Assembly: GCA_019802505.1 (NCBI GenBank)
Contig: JAFMOC010000589.1
Span: 253,501 to 317,500, forward strand
Direction: 5' to 3'
Length of the DNA stretch: 64,000 bases
Source of the DNA: Corydoras sp. C115
Lineage: Eukaryota; Chordata; Actinopteri; Siluriformes; Callichthyidae
Shown in pieces: positions 23,401-37,400 of this stretch. Each line of letters opens with the position of its first letter. The stretch's first letter is position 1. The translations under genes were made by a program, and so were the position numbers. Under the pieces are notes generated by a model, which saw nothing but the letters and a program-made list of their open reading frames with translations, searched no databases and was not told the origin of the DNA.

Positions 23401-26400
23401 TAGGGGTGTATTCAACAAAGGATTTTCATAGTCGAATCTGATTCGTCAGATTTTCCCTATAGTCGACTGATAGTCGAATCAGTTAAAATTTCACCACAAG
23501 ATGGCGCTATAAGCATGGTTTTTAAAAAAGTTTTTTTTTTTTTATATTTTGCTTGTTTTCCTACAGCACCGTAAATGGGATCCCCGTTCTGGACTTAGGT
23601 TTAGGAAAAACCTAAAAAAACCTTAAAACCTAAAAATTAGGATGATTTTATTTGACAAAAGGCTATATATATAACAAAAACAAAGACATTTCATGTAAAA
23701 ACTAATGCTTAGCAGCAGCCATGGGCACCCCCATGTGGTCAAAATGGTACATTCGACTATGAGGTTCATAGTCGACTACGGTTCTCCGAATCGAATCGTC
23801 GAATCAGCGAATATTGCAGCTCACCCCTAATCTATATATGTATAAAATCACTTTATATCCAAAACCACAAGTATTTTTTGTATATAAATAATGGAAACAT
23901 GACTTTCTAGTATATAACTTACATTTCACCATGACCATATAAACATCTATGGTACAGATCTGTGGCTGGGCGAGTCGCTCTCCCTTCTCCAAAAGACCTG
24001 GAACGTCTTGAGGATGCATAAAAGCGTATGGTTCGGCTCCATGTGACATCATCTCCCACACCGTCACGCCTATAGTATGATGGAGGCAGAATTATTATGG
24101 TTATTTACAGAATTGATTTAGTAGATTGTACTATTTGCACAACATTCCAGAGTGAATCTGTCCTACCGTAACTCCAGACATCACTCTGATGGGTGTATCT
24201 TCTAAACAAGATACTTTCCAATGCCATCCACTTTATTGGAGTCTTAAAACAAAAGGGTGACCAGTTGATTAGAAAAAAAACATAGTGGAAATGTTCAAGG
24301 CATTGTTTTTTATTCATTCATTATCTTCTGCTTTATCCTCTATTAGGGTTGTGGTGGGGTTCCCCATGTCCATCCAGGGGAGAACAATTCGGGCGCTGGG
24401 CAGATACACCCAGGACAGGACGCCAATCTATCACTGGGCACACATTCACTTACACAGACACACTCTATATGGGGCAATTTGGAGAACTCAATTGACTTGA
24501 TCCATGTTTTTGGACTGTGGGAGGAAACCGGAGAACCCGGAGGAAACCCACACGGACACGGAGAGAACATGGAAACTCCACCCAGATTGGGATTCGAACC
24601 GGGAATCCCTAACGCTGAGAGGCGAATGTGTTAAACACTAAGCCACAGTGCTGCGGCATTGTTTTTTTTAGTAATTAAAAATTACCTTGTAGATGAATTT
24701 CTTATCGTCTGGATAGAGCAGATCTGCAACCCCGAAGTCGGCCACTTGCACTATGTAGTCACTCTTCAACAGCACGTTTCGAGCAGCTAGATTCCTATGA
24801 ACCATGCGGTGCTCCTCCAGATAGTACATACCCTACATAAAGCGACAAACTTTCTGTTTATTTTCACTGACAAATTTAGTTTGAACTGAATTATCGATTA
24901 TAGTCACTGCGTCAGTACCTTGGCTATCTGCACACACCAGTTGAGAAGCCGTTGGGGGTCTAGGTTGTGGGCGTTTTGGCGAAGATGATGCAGCAAAGAG
25001 CCTTGAGTGCTAAGTTGGGTGACCAGCTGTAGGCATGGTCCAGGGCAGATTCCCAGCAAACGCACAACGTATGGATGATCCAGACTTCCAACAGACAGCA
25101 TATGCTGTGCATAGAGAAACCATGGCTGACGTTAGGAAGTATTTAAAATATAATACAATTTGAAACGTAGATACATTACATTACATTTGGTCATTTATTG
25201 GACGCCTTTATCCAAAGCGACTTACAAGGTGAGCACAGGGTTAATCACAACATCCCTGGAGCAATGAGGGTTAAGGGTCTTGCTCAAGGACCCACATTGG
25301 TAACTTCAGTGGACCTGGGATTTGAACCGCCAACCTTCAGATTGATAGCCCAACGCCCTAACCAACCTGAGCTACCACGCCCGCCCTGCCACGCCCACAT
25401 AACAAATTAAACTTTATATTTATGGATCAGGTCCTAACCAACATTTGTGTTGCCCTGCCCCTTCTTCAAGTAAAGCATTACTAATAAGTAAAGCATCATT
25501 ATTAGGGTTACAATCATTAGAAGAGTAATTATCAGGCATTCATTGCTAAAAAAATAGATACATACAATTAATTATTCATTAAAAACATATATTATGAATA
25601 AATTCAGCACAACACAGTTGTTTTTAGTCCTGATTATTCATTCATTAATTATCTCCCGCTTTATCCTCTAGGAGGGTCGCGGTGGGGTTCCCCATGCCCA
25701 TCCAGGGGAGAACGTTTCGGGCGCTGGGCAGATACACCCAGGACAGGGCGCCAATCCATCGCTGTAGTCCTGATTAAATTAATTAAATATGCAGAACTGC
25801 AGAAGAGTGAGGCATATATCGGTCTCCAGCTAATTAAATAAGACATTGAAAGAAATTTAATATCAAAGCTTCATAATGGAATTAAAGGATCAATTGTAAT
25901 TGTTAAAAGTTGACAAATGAAAACTAGATTCAATAATAGAGAAGCATTTCTCTAGTTTTTTTTTGCTGATGTGTAACTTTTATAATGATAGGATCATCAC
26001 AGATCAGTTATTCATCATATTGTTTTAAACACTGTTAGTATAATCATCCTAAATAAAAGGAGTCTCACGTCTGTTATCTCAGTGAAGTTGTGATTCCCAC
26101 TGCGATCTTGAATGGTTTTGATTGCAACAGGTATCTTGAGAGAGTCTCCTTCAGGTATCCAAAACCCCTGAGGAGAAAATAAAAGTGTGTCAGTCACTTT
26201 ATTGAAATTTGCATAGTTTATGGATTAATAAAGACTGAACTGTTCATTTTTCCCCAAAAATAAAAAAGCCTAATTCTGGACATCCCTGTTAAATCACATG
26301 ATTTCTAAAAAATAAGTTTCAATAAACACAACATAAAAAAATTGAGTATGTCATTTTCTGCATGAGCTTTTTTAATATACATTGCCATTTACCTTTGAAT

Positions 26401-29400
26401 TATAAATACATTAAATATATATATATTACATTATGTGGGGGCAACATGGTGGCTTAGTGGTGAGCATGTTCTCCTCTCAGCACTAGGGATTCCGGGTTCG
26501 AATCCCCATCTGGGTGGAGTTTCTATGTTCTCCCCGTGGGTCCGTGTGGGTTTCCTCCGGGTTCTCCGGTTTCCTCCCACAGTCCAACCACATGGATCGA
26601 GTCAACTGAATTCTCCAAATTGCCCCATATAGAGTGTGTTTGTGTGAGTAAGTGTGTGCCTGTCCTGGGTGTTTCTGCCCAGCGCCCGAAACATTCTCCC
26701 CTGGATGGGCATGGGGAACCCCCCCGTGACCCTAATAGAGGATAAAGTGGAAGATAATGGATGAATGAATTACATTGTGTTTTAATAAAAAAATAAATAT
26801 TGATGTGATGTCATACATTCATTCATTCATTCATTCATTATCTCCCGCTTTATCCTCTATTAGGGTCGTAGGGGGTTCCCCATGCCCATCCAGGGGAGAA
26901 CGTCTCGGGCGCTGGACAGATACACTCTGGACAGGGCGCCAATCCATCGCTGGGCAGATGTCATACATATGTAGGTTTAATAATATTTATGTAACAGCTC
27001 ATATGGTTTAAAAGTTTGTGTGTGTGTGTGTGTGGTGTGTGTGTGTGTGTGTGATGTAGTTTAGTAGAGGTGAGCCAGAAAACAGCCAATAACATGATGG
27101 AATAGTAATACTAACAATACTATGAGTGATAGTGAGCAGTGGCCTCAAAAGAAAGGAAAGTGATTATCATGATTTCATTTCATTCATTCATTATCTCTCG
27201 CTTTATCCTCTATTAGGGTCGCGGTGGGGTTCCCCATGCCCATTCAGGGGAGAACGTCTCAGGCGCTGGGCAGGGCGCCAATCCATCGCTGGGTACACAC
27301 TCACTCACACAGACACACTCTATATGGGGCAATTTTGGAGAATTCAATTGACTTGATCCATATTTTTGGACAGTGGGAGGAAACCGGAGAACCCGGAGGA
27401 AACCCACGCAGACATGGGGAGAACATGGAAACTCCACCCAGATGGGGATTCGAACCGGGAATCCCTAGCGCTGAGAGGCGAACATGCTAACCACTAAACC
27501 AATAATTTCATATCATGATTAATATATGTTAGTAAAGGATTTTAAATGCTCATGTTAAAACATACAGTACTAATTATGAACACAATCATTCTCCAAACAT
27601 AAGCCACAGTTAGATGTTCAGACCTTATGCACAGTGCCAAAGACTCCTGATCCCAAAAGTTTGCCCTTGCGCAGTTCTGTAGGTCTGAGGATGCGAGCGT
27701 GAACTTTTGTTCCCTTCTCACCTGGATCCAGTGGGTCAAAACTCTGAAGGAAAAGATACAAGAACGTCAATAATAACATAAGCATAAAACTCGAATGATA
27801 AGCTGATTGATTGGCATGAGTGTTCATTGTATACACTATACAGACTCCTGAAAAGCTTTCATATTTGTTAAGTTCACTACACAGTGTTAAAAAATGGTTT
27901 ATACCAAACTAAATAATTTGGGTTTAGTCACCTCCCCACTCTCCAGGTATCTCCTAAGTGCTCTCTTGCGGCGGATGGCCAGACCTCTGCGATACAGCAA
28001 TGCCATCACCACGATTCCCAGACACACAATTAGACCGGCCAGCACGCCACTCACTATACCTGCAATATGTGTGCTGGGACAAGACCACATTATCCATTGA
28101 GACGCAGACCAGGAAAACACATCAAATGCTTGAAAATGGCATCTATACGAACAGTGGCTGTAGTGTTGTATTGTAACCAGCAGAGGGAGCCACTAACCTG
28201 TATGAACGACCTTCTGCATCCACACAGTCTCTCAAATACGGGCCTGTGCATCTTCAGGAGAAAACATCACAAATTAAAAACATACATAACAACTTTTTTA
28301 CACTAAAGGGACATAAATAACTATTGCAAGATCTCGCATTAATCTTTTTTATATCTCGCAATATTTCACAAAAATTAATGCGAGATCGGCGGCATGGTGG
28401 CTTAGTGGTTGGCATGTTCGCCTCTCAGCGCTAGGGATTCCCGGTTTGAATCCCCATCCGGGTGGAGTTTCTATGTTCTCCCCGTGTCCGCGTGAGTTTC
28501 CTCCGGGTTCTCCGGTTTCCTCCCACAGTCCAAAAACATGGATCAAGTTAATTGAGTTCTCCAAATTTCCCCATATAGAATGTGTTTGAGTGAGTGTGTG
28601 CCCAGCGATGGATTGGCACCCTGTCCTGGGTGTATCTGCCCAGCGCCCGAAACGTTCTCCCCTGGATGGACATGGGGAACCCCACCGCGACCCTAATAGA
28701 GGATAAAGCGGGAGATAATGAATGAATGAATGAATAATGCGAGATCTCGCAAAAGTTTATGTGTGATCGCGCTATATCTCACAAAACTAATGCGGTAACT
28801 AGAATATCGAATTTGTTTGCTAATGAATTCAATCAGAAGGCGGCACGGTGGCTTAGTGGTTAGCATGTTCTCCTCTCAGCGCTAGGGATTCCCGGTTGGA
28901 ATCCCAATCTGGGTGGAGTTTCCATGTTCTCCCCGTGTCTGCGTGGGTTTCCTCCGGGTTCGCCGGTTTCCTCCCACAGTCCAAAAACATGGATTAAGTT
29001 CAATTGAATTCTCCAAATTGCCCCATATAGAGTGTGTTTGTGTGAGTGAGTGTGTGCCCAACGATAGATTGGCGCCTTGTCCTGGGTGTATCTGCCCAGC
29101 GCCTGAAATGTTCTCCCCTGGATGGGCATGGGGAACCACCCCGCGACCCTAATAGAGGATAAAGTGGAAGATAATGGATGGATGGATTAATACAATCAAG
29201 ACCGCCAAGTCACAAAATTCTTTTCGACAAGAGTGTCCGCTTGCATTGAGTAGTCGCTTCAGGTGTCTCTCATTTATACGAGAACCGTGGTTTCGGGCAA
29301 GCACTGATTTGATGTCTTTATATTTCAAACCAATCTTAAAATAAAACTCAATAAAACTTTTCCACGGATGAACGTTCTCCATTGTGTTTGTTTATTGTTG

Positions 29401-31363
29401 TTGACCCGGAAACTGACCCACATACATCAATTTATAATTCATTCATTCATTATCTCCCGCTTTATCCTCTATTAGGGTCGCGGTGGGGTTCCCCATGCCC
29501 ATCCAGGGGAGAACGTCTCGGGCGCTGGGCAGATAGACCCAGGACAGGGTGCCAATCTATCGCTGGGCACACACTCACTCACACAGACACACTCTATATG
29601 GGGCAATTTTGAGAATTCAATTGACTTGATCCATGTTTTTGGACTGTGGGAGGAAACTGGAGAACCCGGAGGAAACCCAAGCAGACACGGGGAGAACATG
29701 GAAACTCCACCCAGATGGGGATTCGAACCGGGAATCCCTAGTGCTGAGAGGCGAACTACTAAGCCACCGTGCCGCTCAATTTATAATAAACTTTTAAAAT
29801 ATAAATATAACTATTGTGATATCTCGCAAAATTAATGCAAGATCTCACAATAGTTATGTGTAAATATTTTTCTTCCATGTCCCTTTAGGGGCTCCGCACC
29901 TTCCAGAACCCTAATGACATTTTTTTGAAGTTAGTGTGCCGCCCAGTGCCATAGCTTGTTCAGGAATATCTTGGACAATAATACAGCTAACAGGTGTTCT
30001 GTGTTCACAGCTAGTCCTTCCAGTCTCCAGTCTATCTCTAGTCAAAATAAAGCTTCTAAATAAGCACATATCGCCCACGTAGTAACAGCAAGCTTACCCT
30101 CTTGTGCAGTTTAGGTGGCAGGGCTGACAATGCCCTTCATTGTTAGGGTACTTAAATATGGCCTGCCCACTCGTCCCAATCACTCCATTAGGACAGAATG
30201 ACACACAGTGAGGACCATCCTTTAGATTAGAGCAGACCGAACACTTATCAGCTCCCTTAAACACACAGAAACACAAAACCGAGTGAGAAAAGTGTGAGCG
30301 TGGAAAGAAAAGGAGGAAGAAAAGAAAAAGAGGGAGATTATAAATATTTCACGGAACATTTATGGGAATTCAATCTGTCATTGGCTGTATCCGTATACAG
30401 AGCTTAAGGTAAATCTCTTAAATCCTGAAAGTAAAATGTTACTACAAAATAAGCAGGTCAAAGTAGAGAAGCTGGAGATCCAGTTCAGCAGGTCCTGGAG
30501 TTTCATAAAGACACGTGAACGTGGGGGTGGAACATCATGTACTCAAATTTTACATTTCTGATAATTCTACTGTATAATTAAAGTTAAAAAAGTCACACAG
30601 TCTCAGCGCTAGGGATTCCCGGTTCGAATCCCAATCTGGGTGGAGTTTTCATGTTCTTTCCGTGTCCGCATGGGTTTCCTCCGGGTTCTCCGGTTTCCTC
30701 CCACAGTCCAAAAACATGGATCAAGTCAATTGAGTTCTCCAAATTGCCCTATATAGAGTGTGTTTGTGTGAGTGAGTGTGTGCCCAGCGATAGATTGGCG
30801 CTCTGTCCTGGGTGTATCTGCCCAGCGCCCGAAACGTTCTCCCCTTTGGATGGGCATGAGGAACTCCCCTCGTGACCCTAATAGAGGATAAAGCGGAAGA
30901 TAATGAATGGACATTGGTGTAGTCGGTGTCGCTTTTCAACGTGCGCTGCTGTTATGGTTCCATTTGCAGTAACAACTGAGTTTCCATGTTCTCCCCGTGT
31001 CCACGTGGGTTTCCTCCGGGTTCTCCGGTTTCCTCCCACAGTCCAAAATCATGGATCAAGTCAATTGAATTCTCCAAATTGCCCCATATAGAGTGTGCCT
31101 GTTTGTGTGTGAGTGAGTGTGTGCCCAGCAATAGATTGGCGCCCTGTCCTGGGTGTATCTGCCCAGCGCCCGAAACGTTCTCCCCTAGAATGGCATGAGG
31201 AAACTGGAAAATGAATGGATGGAACTTCTATGTCACTAATAACTGTATATGAGAAAACTGTTGAACCCAGGACCTGTGAGGTGAGAAGGCTCACCACTGG
31301 AGTATTCATAAATATACAACATATACTTTAATTGGCCTTGAGATTTCACGAGTGTAGATATGC

Positions 31364-31439
<76 letters not shown>

Positions 31440-34400
31440 CACTGTTACTTTTAACCATACATTATTCATATATACTGCTTTTTTGTAGTATGAATAGAGT
31501 TTCATGTTCATTTTAATAGATGTATTAAGACACAAACGCGTTTAAGTTAATGTGTTGCATGGCAACAATTCAGTCTCCATCCAGCTGAGAGACTAATTGT
31601 GTTCTAGGTGGCAAATAATTAATAAGTAAGCAAACAAATTACAATCTGTATTGCTTTTAGTATTTCCTTGTATTTCCAGCTGTTTGCATTATGTGTTGTA
31701 TGTAGAAAGATCCACAGTTTAACACCAAATCCTCCTGATTACCCACCTATTTATCCAGTATTGCGACCTGCATTATTACTGATCTGATACATACATTACA
31801 TTGTCATTTAGCAGACTTACTGTATATCTGTGATTTACGATTGGATAAAGAATGAGGGTTAAGGATCTAACTCAAGAACCACACTGGTAACTTCAGATAG
31901 TCCAACACCATAAACATACCACACCATAATCACTGATCTACCACACTGATGGCTTTGGGAATTTGGGAGAAAACTGCAATAAGATTTTTTTTTTTTTTTT
32001 TTTTGGGGGGGGGGGGGGGGGGTTCCCCATGTCCATCCAGGGGAGAACGTCTCGTGCGCTGGGCAGATACACCCAGGACAGGACGCCAATCTATCGCTGG
32101 GCACTCACTCACTCCCACAAACACTCTATATGTGGCAATTTAGAGAACTCAATTGACCTTGATCCATGTTTTTGGACTGTGGGAGGAAACCGGAGAACCC
32201 GGAGGAAACCCACGCGGACACGAGGAGAACATGGAAACTCCACCCAGATATGGGATTTGAACCGGGAATCTCTAGTGCTGAGAGGAGAACTTGCTAAACA
32301 CTAAGCCACCATGCCGCCCACAAATAAAGCAGTCTTACCTAAAAATTAACCGTATAATAAGTAAAATAATAAAATAATAAAATAAAAAGAGAACAAATAC
32401 CATTCGAGTGTCAATGTGATCTGTTTACATATAAGATTTGTCATTAAATCTGTATGAACCAGATTTTTAGTTTGCTATGTTAGTTTTTTTGAATGTTACT
32501 TAGAGAATCAATAAAACATAAAATCTGTCCAGGGATGCTAAAAGGTTTGCATAATAGTATGCACTAATGTAACCTACTTTAAATGAGTTTAAATGAGTTA
32601 TGGTATATAGTGACATCACCAAAGGGCCTATACTGTTTCACACATTTAGTGTAATAAGAAGGTTTTAGTATTATGTGGTTTGGAAAGCATCCAAAATCAG
32701 GATGCTGTGGTTGACATTTATGTAAGTTAATCTGTACGTCAATCATAATCATAAATAACTGCCATAAATGTCAGTTTGTTTAAGGCATCTATACCGTTAA
32801 ATACATTGGATTTATAGGATAGCAAAAATGCATAGTCATGCATATCTTAAATACAGCGGTGTTTTTAGGGTTTAGAAACATCAGGGGCTTTAGCCCAGAT
32901 CTCTTATTGCCCCTCTGTCCTCTTTGAAAAGTCTATTTATCAGTTTTTCAAAATGTTGTTACATTCATTTTCATTTATTCATTCATTCATCTATTATCTC
33001 CCGCTTTATCCTCTATTAGGGTCGCGGGGGGTTCCCCATGCCCATCCAGGGGAGAACGTTTCGGGCGCTGGGCAGATACACCCAGGACAGAGTGCCAATC
33101 CATCGCTGGGCACACACTCACTAACACAGTCACACTCTATATGGGGCAATTTGAAGAACTCAGTTGACTTGAGCCATGTTTTTGGACTGTGGGAGGAAAC
33201 CGGAGAACCCGGAGGAAACCCACGCAGACACGGGGAGAACATGGAAACACCACCCAGATGGCGATTCGAACCGGGAATCCCTAGCGCTGGGAGGAGAACA
33301 TGCTAACCACTAAGCCACTGTGCCGTCCATTTACAGTTGTGATCAAATTTATTCAACCCCCAATGCTGCGAAGGGTTTTATGGAATTCAGTGCACATTTG
33401 TAATTGTGTTCATAATGAAATCTTACAAGGACTTGTTAAAGAACTAAATGCAACTAAGATAGCATCAATTGTTTTTGTCATAAAGTATTAAATGGCCTTT
33501 TTGTGATTTCTTCATTGACACAATTATTCAACCCCTTTACAACTACCACTCATAAGAACAGAGGTTCATTCCAGTGTTTTCAATCAGGTATTGAAAACAC
33601 CTGTGGATGTCAACAAGCAGCAATCAAGCATGATAAGCACCAATTAGGCAGATTTAAAAGGACTGTGATACTCAGCTCCTTCTAGACATCTACTGGTGTG
33701 TTTACAAGCATGGTGAAGGCAAGAGAATGGTCCCAGAAGACAAGAGAAGAGGTTATTGCTCTTCACAAGAATGGCAATGGATATAAAAAGATTGCGAAGT
33801 TGTTAAATATTCCAAGAGACACTATCGGAAGTATCATTCGCAAGTTCAAGTTAAAGGGCACAGTGGAAACGTTACCTGGTCGTGGCAGAAAGAAGATCCT
33901 GACCGCGACTGCTGTGCGCTACCTGAAGCGTAATGTGGAGAAAAATCCCCGCGTGACTGCTAAGGAACTGAAAAAAGACCTGTCAGATGTGGGCACTGAA
34001 GTTTCAGCTCAGACAATAAGGCGCGCACTGCATAACGAAGACCTCCATGCCAGAACTCCCAGGCGCACCCCCTTGCTGACTCCAAAGAACAAGAAAAGTC
34101 GACTGCAGTATGCCAAAAGTCATGTGGACAAGCCACAAAGGTTATGGGACAGTGTACTGTGGTCAGATGAAACTAAATTAGAACTGTTTGGGACAATGGA
34201 CCAGCGCTATGTTTGGAGGAGGAAGAACCAGGCTTATGAACAAAAGAACACCTTGCCTACTGTGAAGCATGGCGGGGGGTCAATTATGCTTTGGGGCTGT
34301 TTTGCTTCTAATGGTACAGGAAAGCTTCAACGTGTGCAGGGTACCATGAATTCCCTTCAGTACCAGGAGATCTTGGAGGAAAATGTGATGGAGTCAGTCA

Positions 34401-37400
34401 CAAACCTGCGGCTTGGGAGACGTTGGACCTTCCAACAGGACAATGATCCGAAGCACACATCCAAGTCCACTAGAGCATGGTTGAACATGAAAGGCTGGAA
34501 CATTCTAGAGTGGCCATCGCAATCACCAGACTTAAATCCAATTGAGAACCTCTGGTGGGACCTAAAGAAGGCAGTTGCAGTGCGCAAGCCTAAGAATGTG
34601 ACTGAACTGGAGGCTTTTGCCCATGAAGAATGGGCTAAGATACCCATAGGTCGCTGCAAGACACTTGTGTCAAGCTATGCTTCACGCTTGAAAGCTGTCA
34701 TAACTGGAAAAGGATGTTGTACTAAGTACTGAAAAATAATGTCACTAGGGGGTTGAATAAAACTGATAATGATGTGAGCACAGCAAAGACATTTGTGGTT
34801 ATTCCATCATAAATATTATGTTATATTTGTCTAATTTATAAGTGCCTCTTTGATATAATTGTAAATAAGATGACTGAAATGATCCAAATCAATGTCAAAC
34901 TGGCCAAAACACTTTATTTCAGTGGGGGTTGAATAAATTTGATCACAACTGTATTAGTTATCCTTTCATTCATTCATTATCTCCCGCTTTATCCTCTATT
35001 AGGGTCGCGGGGGGTTCCCCATGTCCATCCAGGGGAGAACGTTTCGGGTGATGGGAAGATACACCCAGGACAGGGCGCCAATCTATCACTGGGCACACAC
35101 TCACTCACTCAGACACTCTCTATATGGGGCAATTTGGAGAACTCAATTGACTTGATCCATGTTTTTGGACTATGGGAGGAAACTGGAGAACCCGGAGGAA
35201 ACCCACGCAGACACGGGGAGAACATGGAAACTCCACCCAGATTGGAATTCGAACCGGGAATCCCCAATGCTGAGAGGAGAACATGCTAAACAGTAAGACA
35301 CCGTGTCACCCATTTATTAGTTATATTGGATAAAATTAAATAACATATGAAATATTAATAAAACTGATGGTTTTGGCTGAAACATTTTGAATAAACGAAC
35401 CCGAGCTTCGGCAGAAAAGCATGAATCCGTTTTACGAGTCGGTCGCAGATGAGAGTTTTAACGAGGTTTTGCTTTAAATACCGTAACTTTGCGCCTTGAG
35501 AAAAATTCTGATGCTTTCGGAAAACTGAGAAGCTGCTCTTTACAGCCAACATACAGTTATTACGGTAACTTTACTCCCGATACTGGCGAAAAAAATCTGT
35601 CTCCCTGGAAGACCAAACAGCTGACGGTGTCTCCATCGTTCGGTCCCGCTGCTGGAGGAGAGGATGCAGAGAAAGCTGCTCTCATTTGATCCGGGGCTAC
35701 TGACAACATACCCGGGGCTATAACCCCAAAAGCCCAGGTCTAACGTCGCCTGCATACAGACATGGACAATCTGCCAACTGTCCCTTACTTTTGGATTTTC
35801 TAGGAAAAAAAAACCTCTTTATTTACAAGATAAAACTTGCTGACTCGTACCCTGGCAAACACACTGACCTGTACTGCCCAATTCCAATCTGTGTGTCACA
35901 AGTGCCTGGGGCACCTGTCCCTCGTTTGGGTTTTCAATCGTCTCAGCTGGATGGTTTGTTTCTGTGCACGTGATTAGTTCGTTTGTTATTTAGTTTCCGT
36001 TTTCCCTCTTTTCGGTGCACGTCTTTGTTTGTGGTTAATCTACCCAATGTTAGTTTGTTCGTTTGTTCCCCCCTTTCTGTTGGTGTTCTGCACCACTTTT
36101 TATTAATAAATTCGGTTTGGTTTTTATCCCGGTGTTTTTCTGGTCTCTCCTTCCGAGCTCAACCACGGTGCGGTGCTGCGTTCTACTTCCACGCAGGTCG
36201 TATTCGTGGGAGCGTTTCACTCCGTGGACCGACGTACGCATTATTCCCCGTGTAGTCGGTGCCCGGGAAGCGCTCACTAGGCGCGAGCGGCGTACGCCGT
36301 TTTTCCGCGAAGCCGATCTCTCATCCGGGGAAGAACGAGCTCTCGAACACTGTGGGGATCTGTCTTGTACAAATGCAAGAATCTTTCTGAAAGTTAAAGC
36401 TACAAAACATTCACTGCTGTCTAAAAATTTTTAGCTGACAGTGTTTCATTTAATTCCAGAACTGGCAGCACAATTATAGTCTTAAACGGTTGTTTTCATG
36501 TTTACCTCTGTGTTCTAGGTAACATGAGACAGGTATTTTGGGGTGTGTTCGATTCCGAAGCAGGTTTCAAACGATGCACAGTGTAATCCTGGTTTAGTGA
36601 TTAAGCTTTTTCACAGTCAGAAATCAATGAATTAACATTTTCTAATCTGTTTGCAACATATGAAATATACTTTTGCGGAGATATGCATGATAAATGACAC
36701 GCATGATAAATCTGATGTCATGTCAAAACCCATAACCTTTATTTCTGCTCGGTTTCAACGGTGAAGAAGTTGTTTAATCCATTAATTGTCGGTAACGTAC
36801 AAATACAGATGTACTGGCTGTAACTCTGAATGCCCCGGGCAGTTATATAACCGTAACACAATTACTGTAGCATACTAATATATTCTAAAAGACGTTATAA
36901 GCAGTTTGCACATGCATGTTTAAAAATGAGTTTGAAATTATAATTCTTAAATTACCGTACTTATGTTAATTAGTGGCGGCATGGTGGCTTAGTGGTTAGC
37001 ATGTTCTCCTCTCAGCGTTAGGGGTTCCTGGTTCGAATCCCCATCTGGGTGGAGTTTCCATGTTCTCCCCGTGTCTGCGTTGGTTTCCTCCGGGTTCTCC
37101 GGTTTCCTCCCACAGTCCAAAAACATGGATCAAGTCAATTGAATTCTCCAAATTGCCCCATATAGAATGTGTCTGTATGAGTGAGTGTGTGCCCAGTGAT
37201 AGATTAGCGCCCTCTCCTGGGTGTATCTGCCCAGCGCCCGAAACGTTCTCATAGGGAACCTCCCCCTTGACCCTAATATCCATCCATCCATCCAACCCTT
37301 ATCTTCCGCTTTATCCTATATTAGGTTCGTGGGGGGTTCCCCATGCCCATCCAGGGGAGAACGTTTCGGGCGCTGGGCAGACACACCCAGGACAGGGCAC

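Larger units (their letters stand above)
28303..29888. mobile_element. DNA transposon relic with long inverted ends, hosting three SINEs
   Basis: Ends CTAAAGGGACAT / ATGTCCCTTTAG followed inward by inverted AACTATTG and AGATCTCGCATTAAT-type blocks. SINE-A copies at 28388, 28840 and 29440 interrupt it; about 550 bp is its own. It contains a transposon-type coding fragment on the minus strand. No target duplication seen. Confidence 0.6.
32854..35752 (+). mobile_element. second hAT-B copy, split by two SINEs and a Tc1
   Basis: Same sequence as the 2866 element in pieces: 32854-32970 and 35313-35752, separated by SINE-A, Tc1 and SINE-A. The original element would be about 550-600 bp or longer. 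No clear 8-bp duplication remains. Confidence 0.85.

Noticed and set aside
34357..34659. 100-codon minus-strand frame within the Tc1 element
   Set aside because: It is the antisense shadow of the transposase gene.
35489..36434. Several overlapping frames up to 123 codons
   Set aside because: They lie in hAT-B remains and an unassigned, possibly LTR-like stretch; no protein family is evident and no frame dominates.
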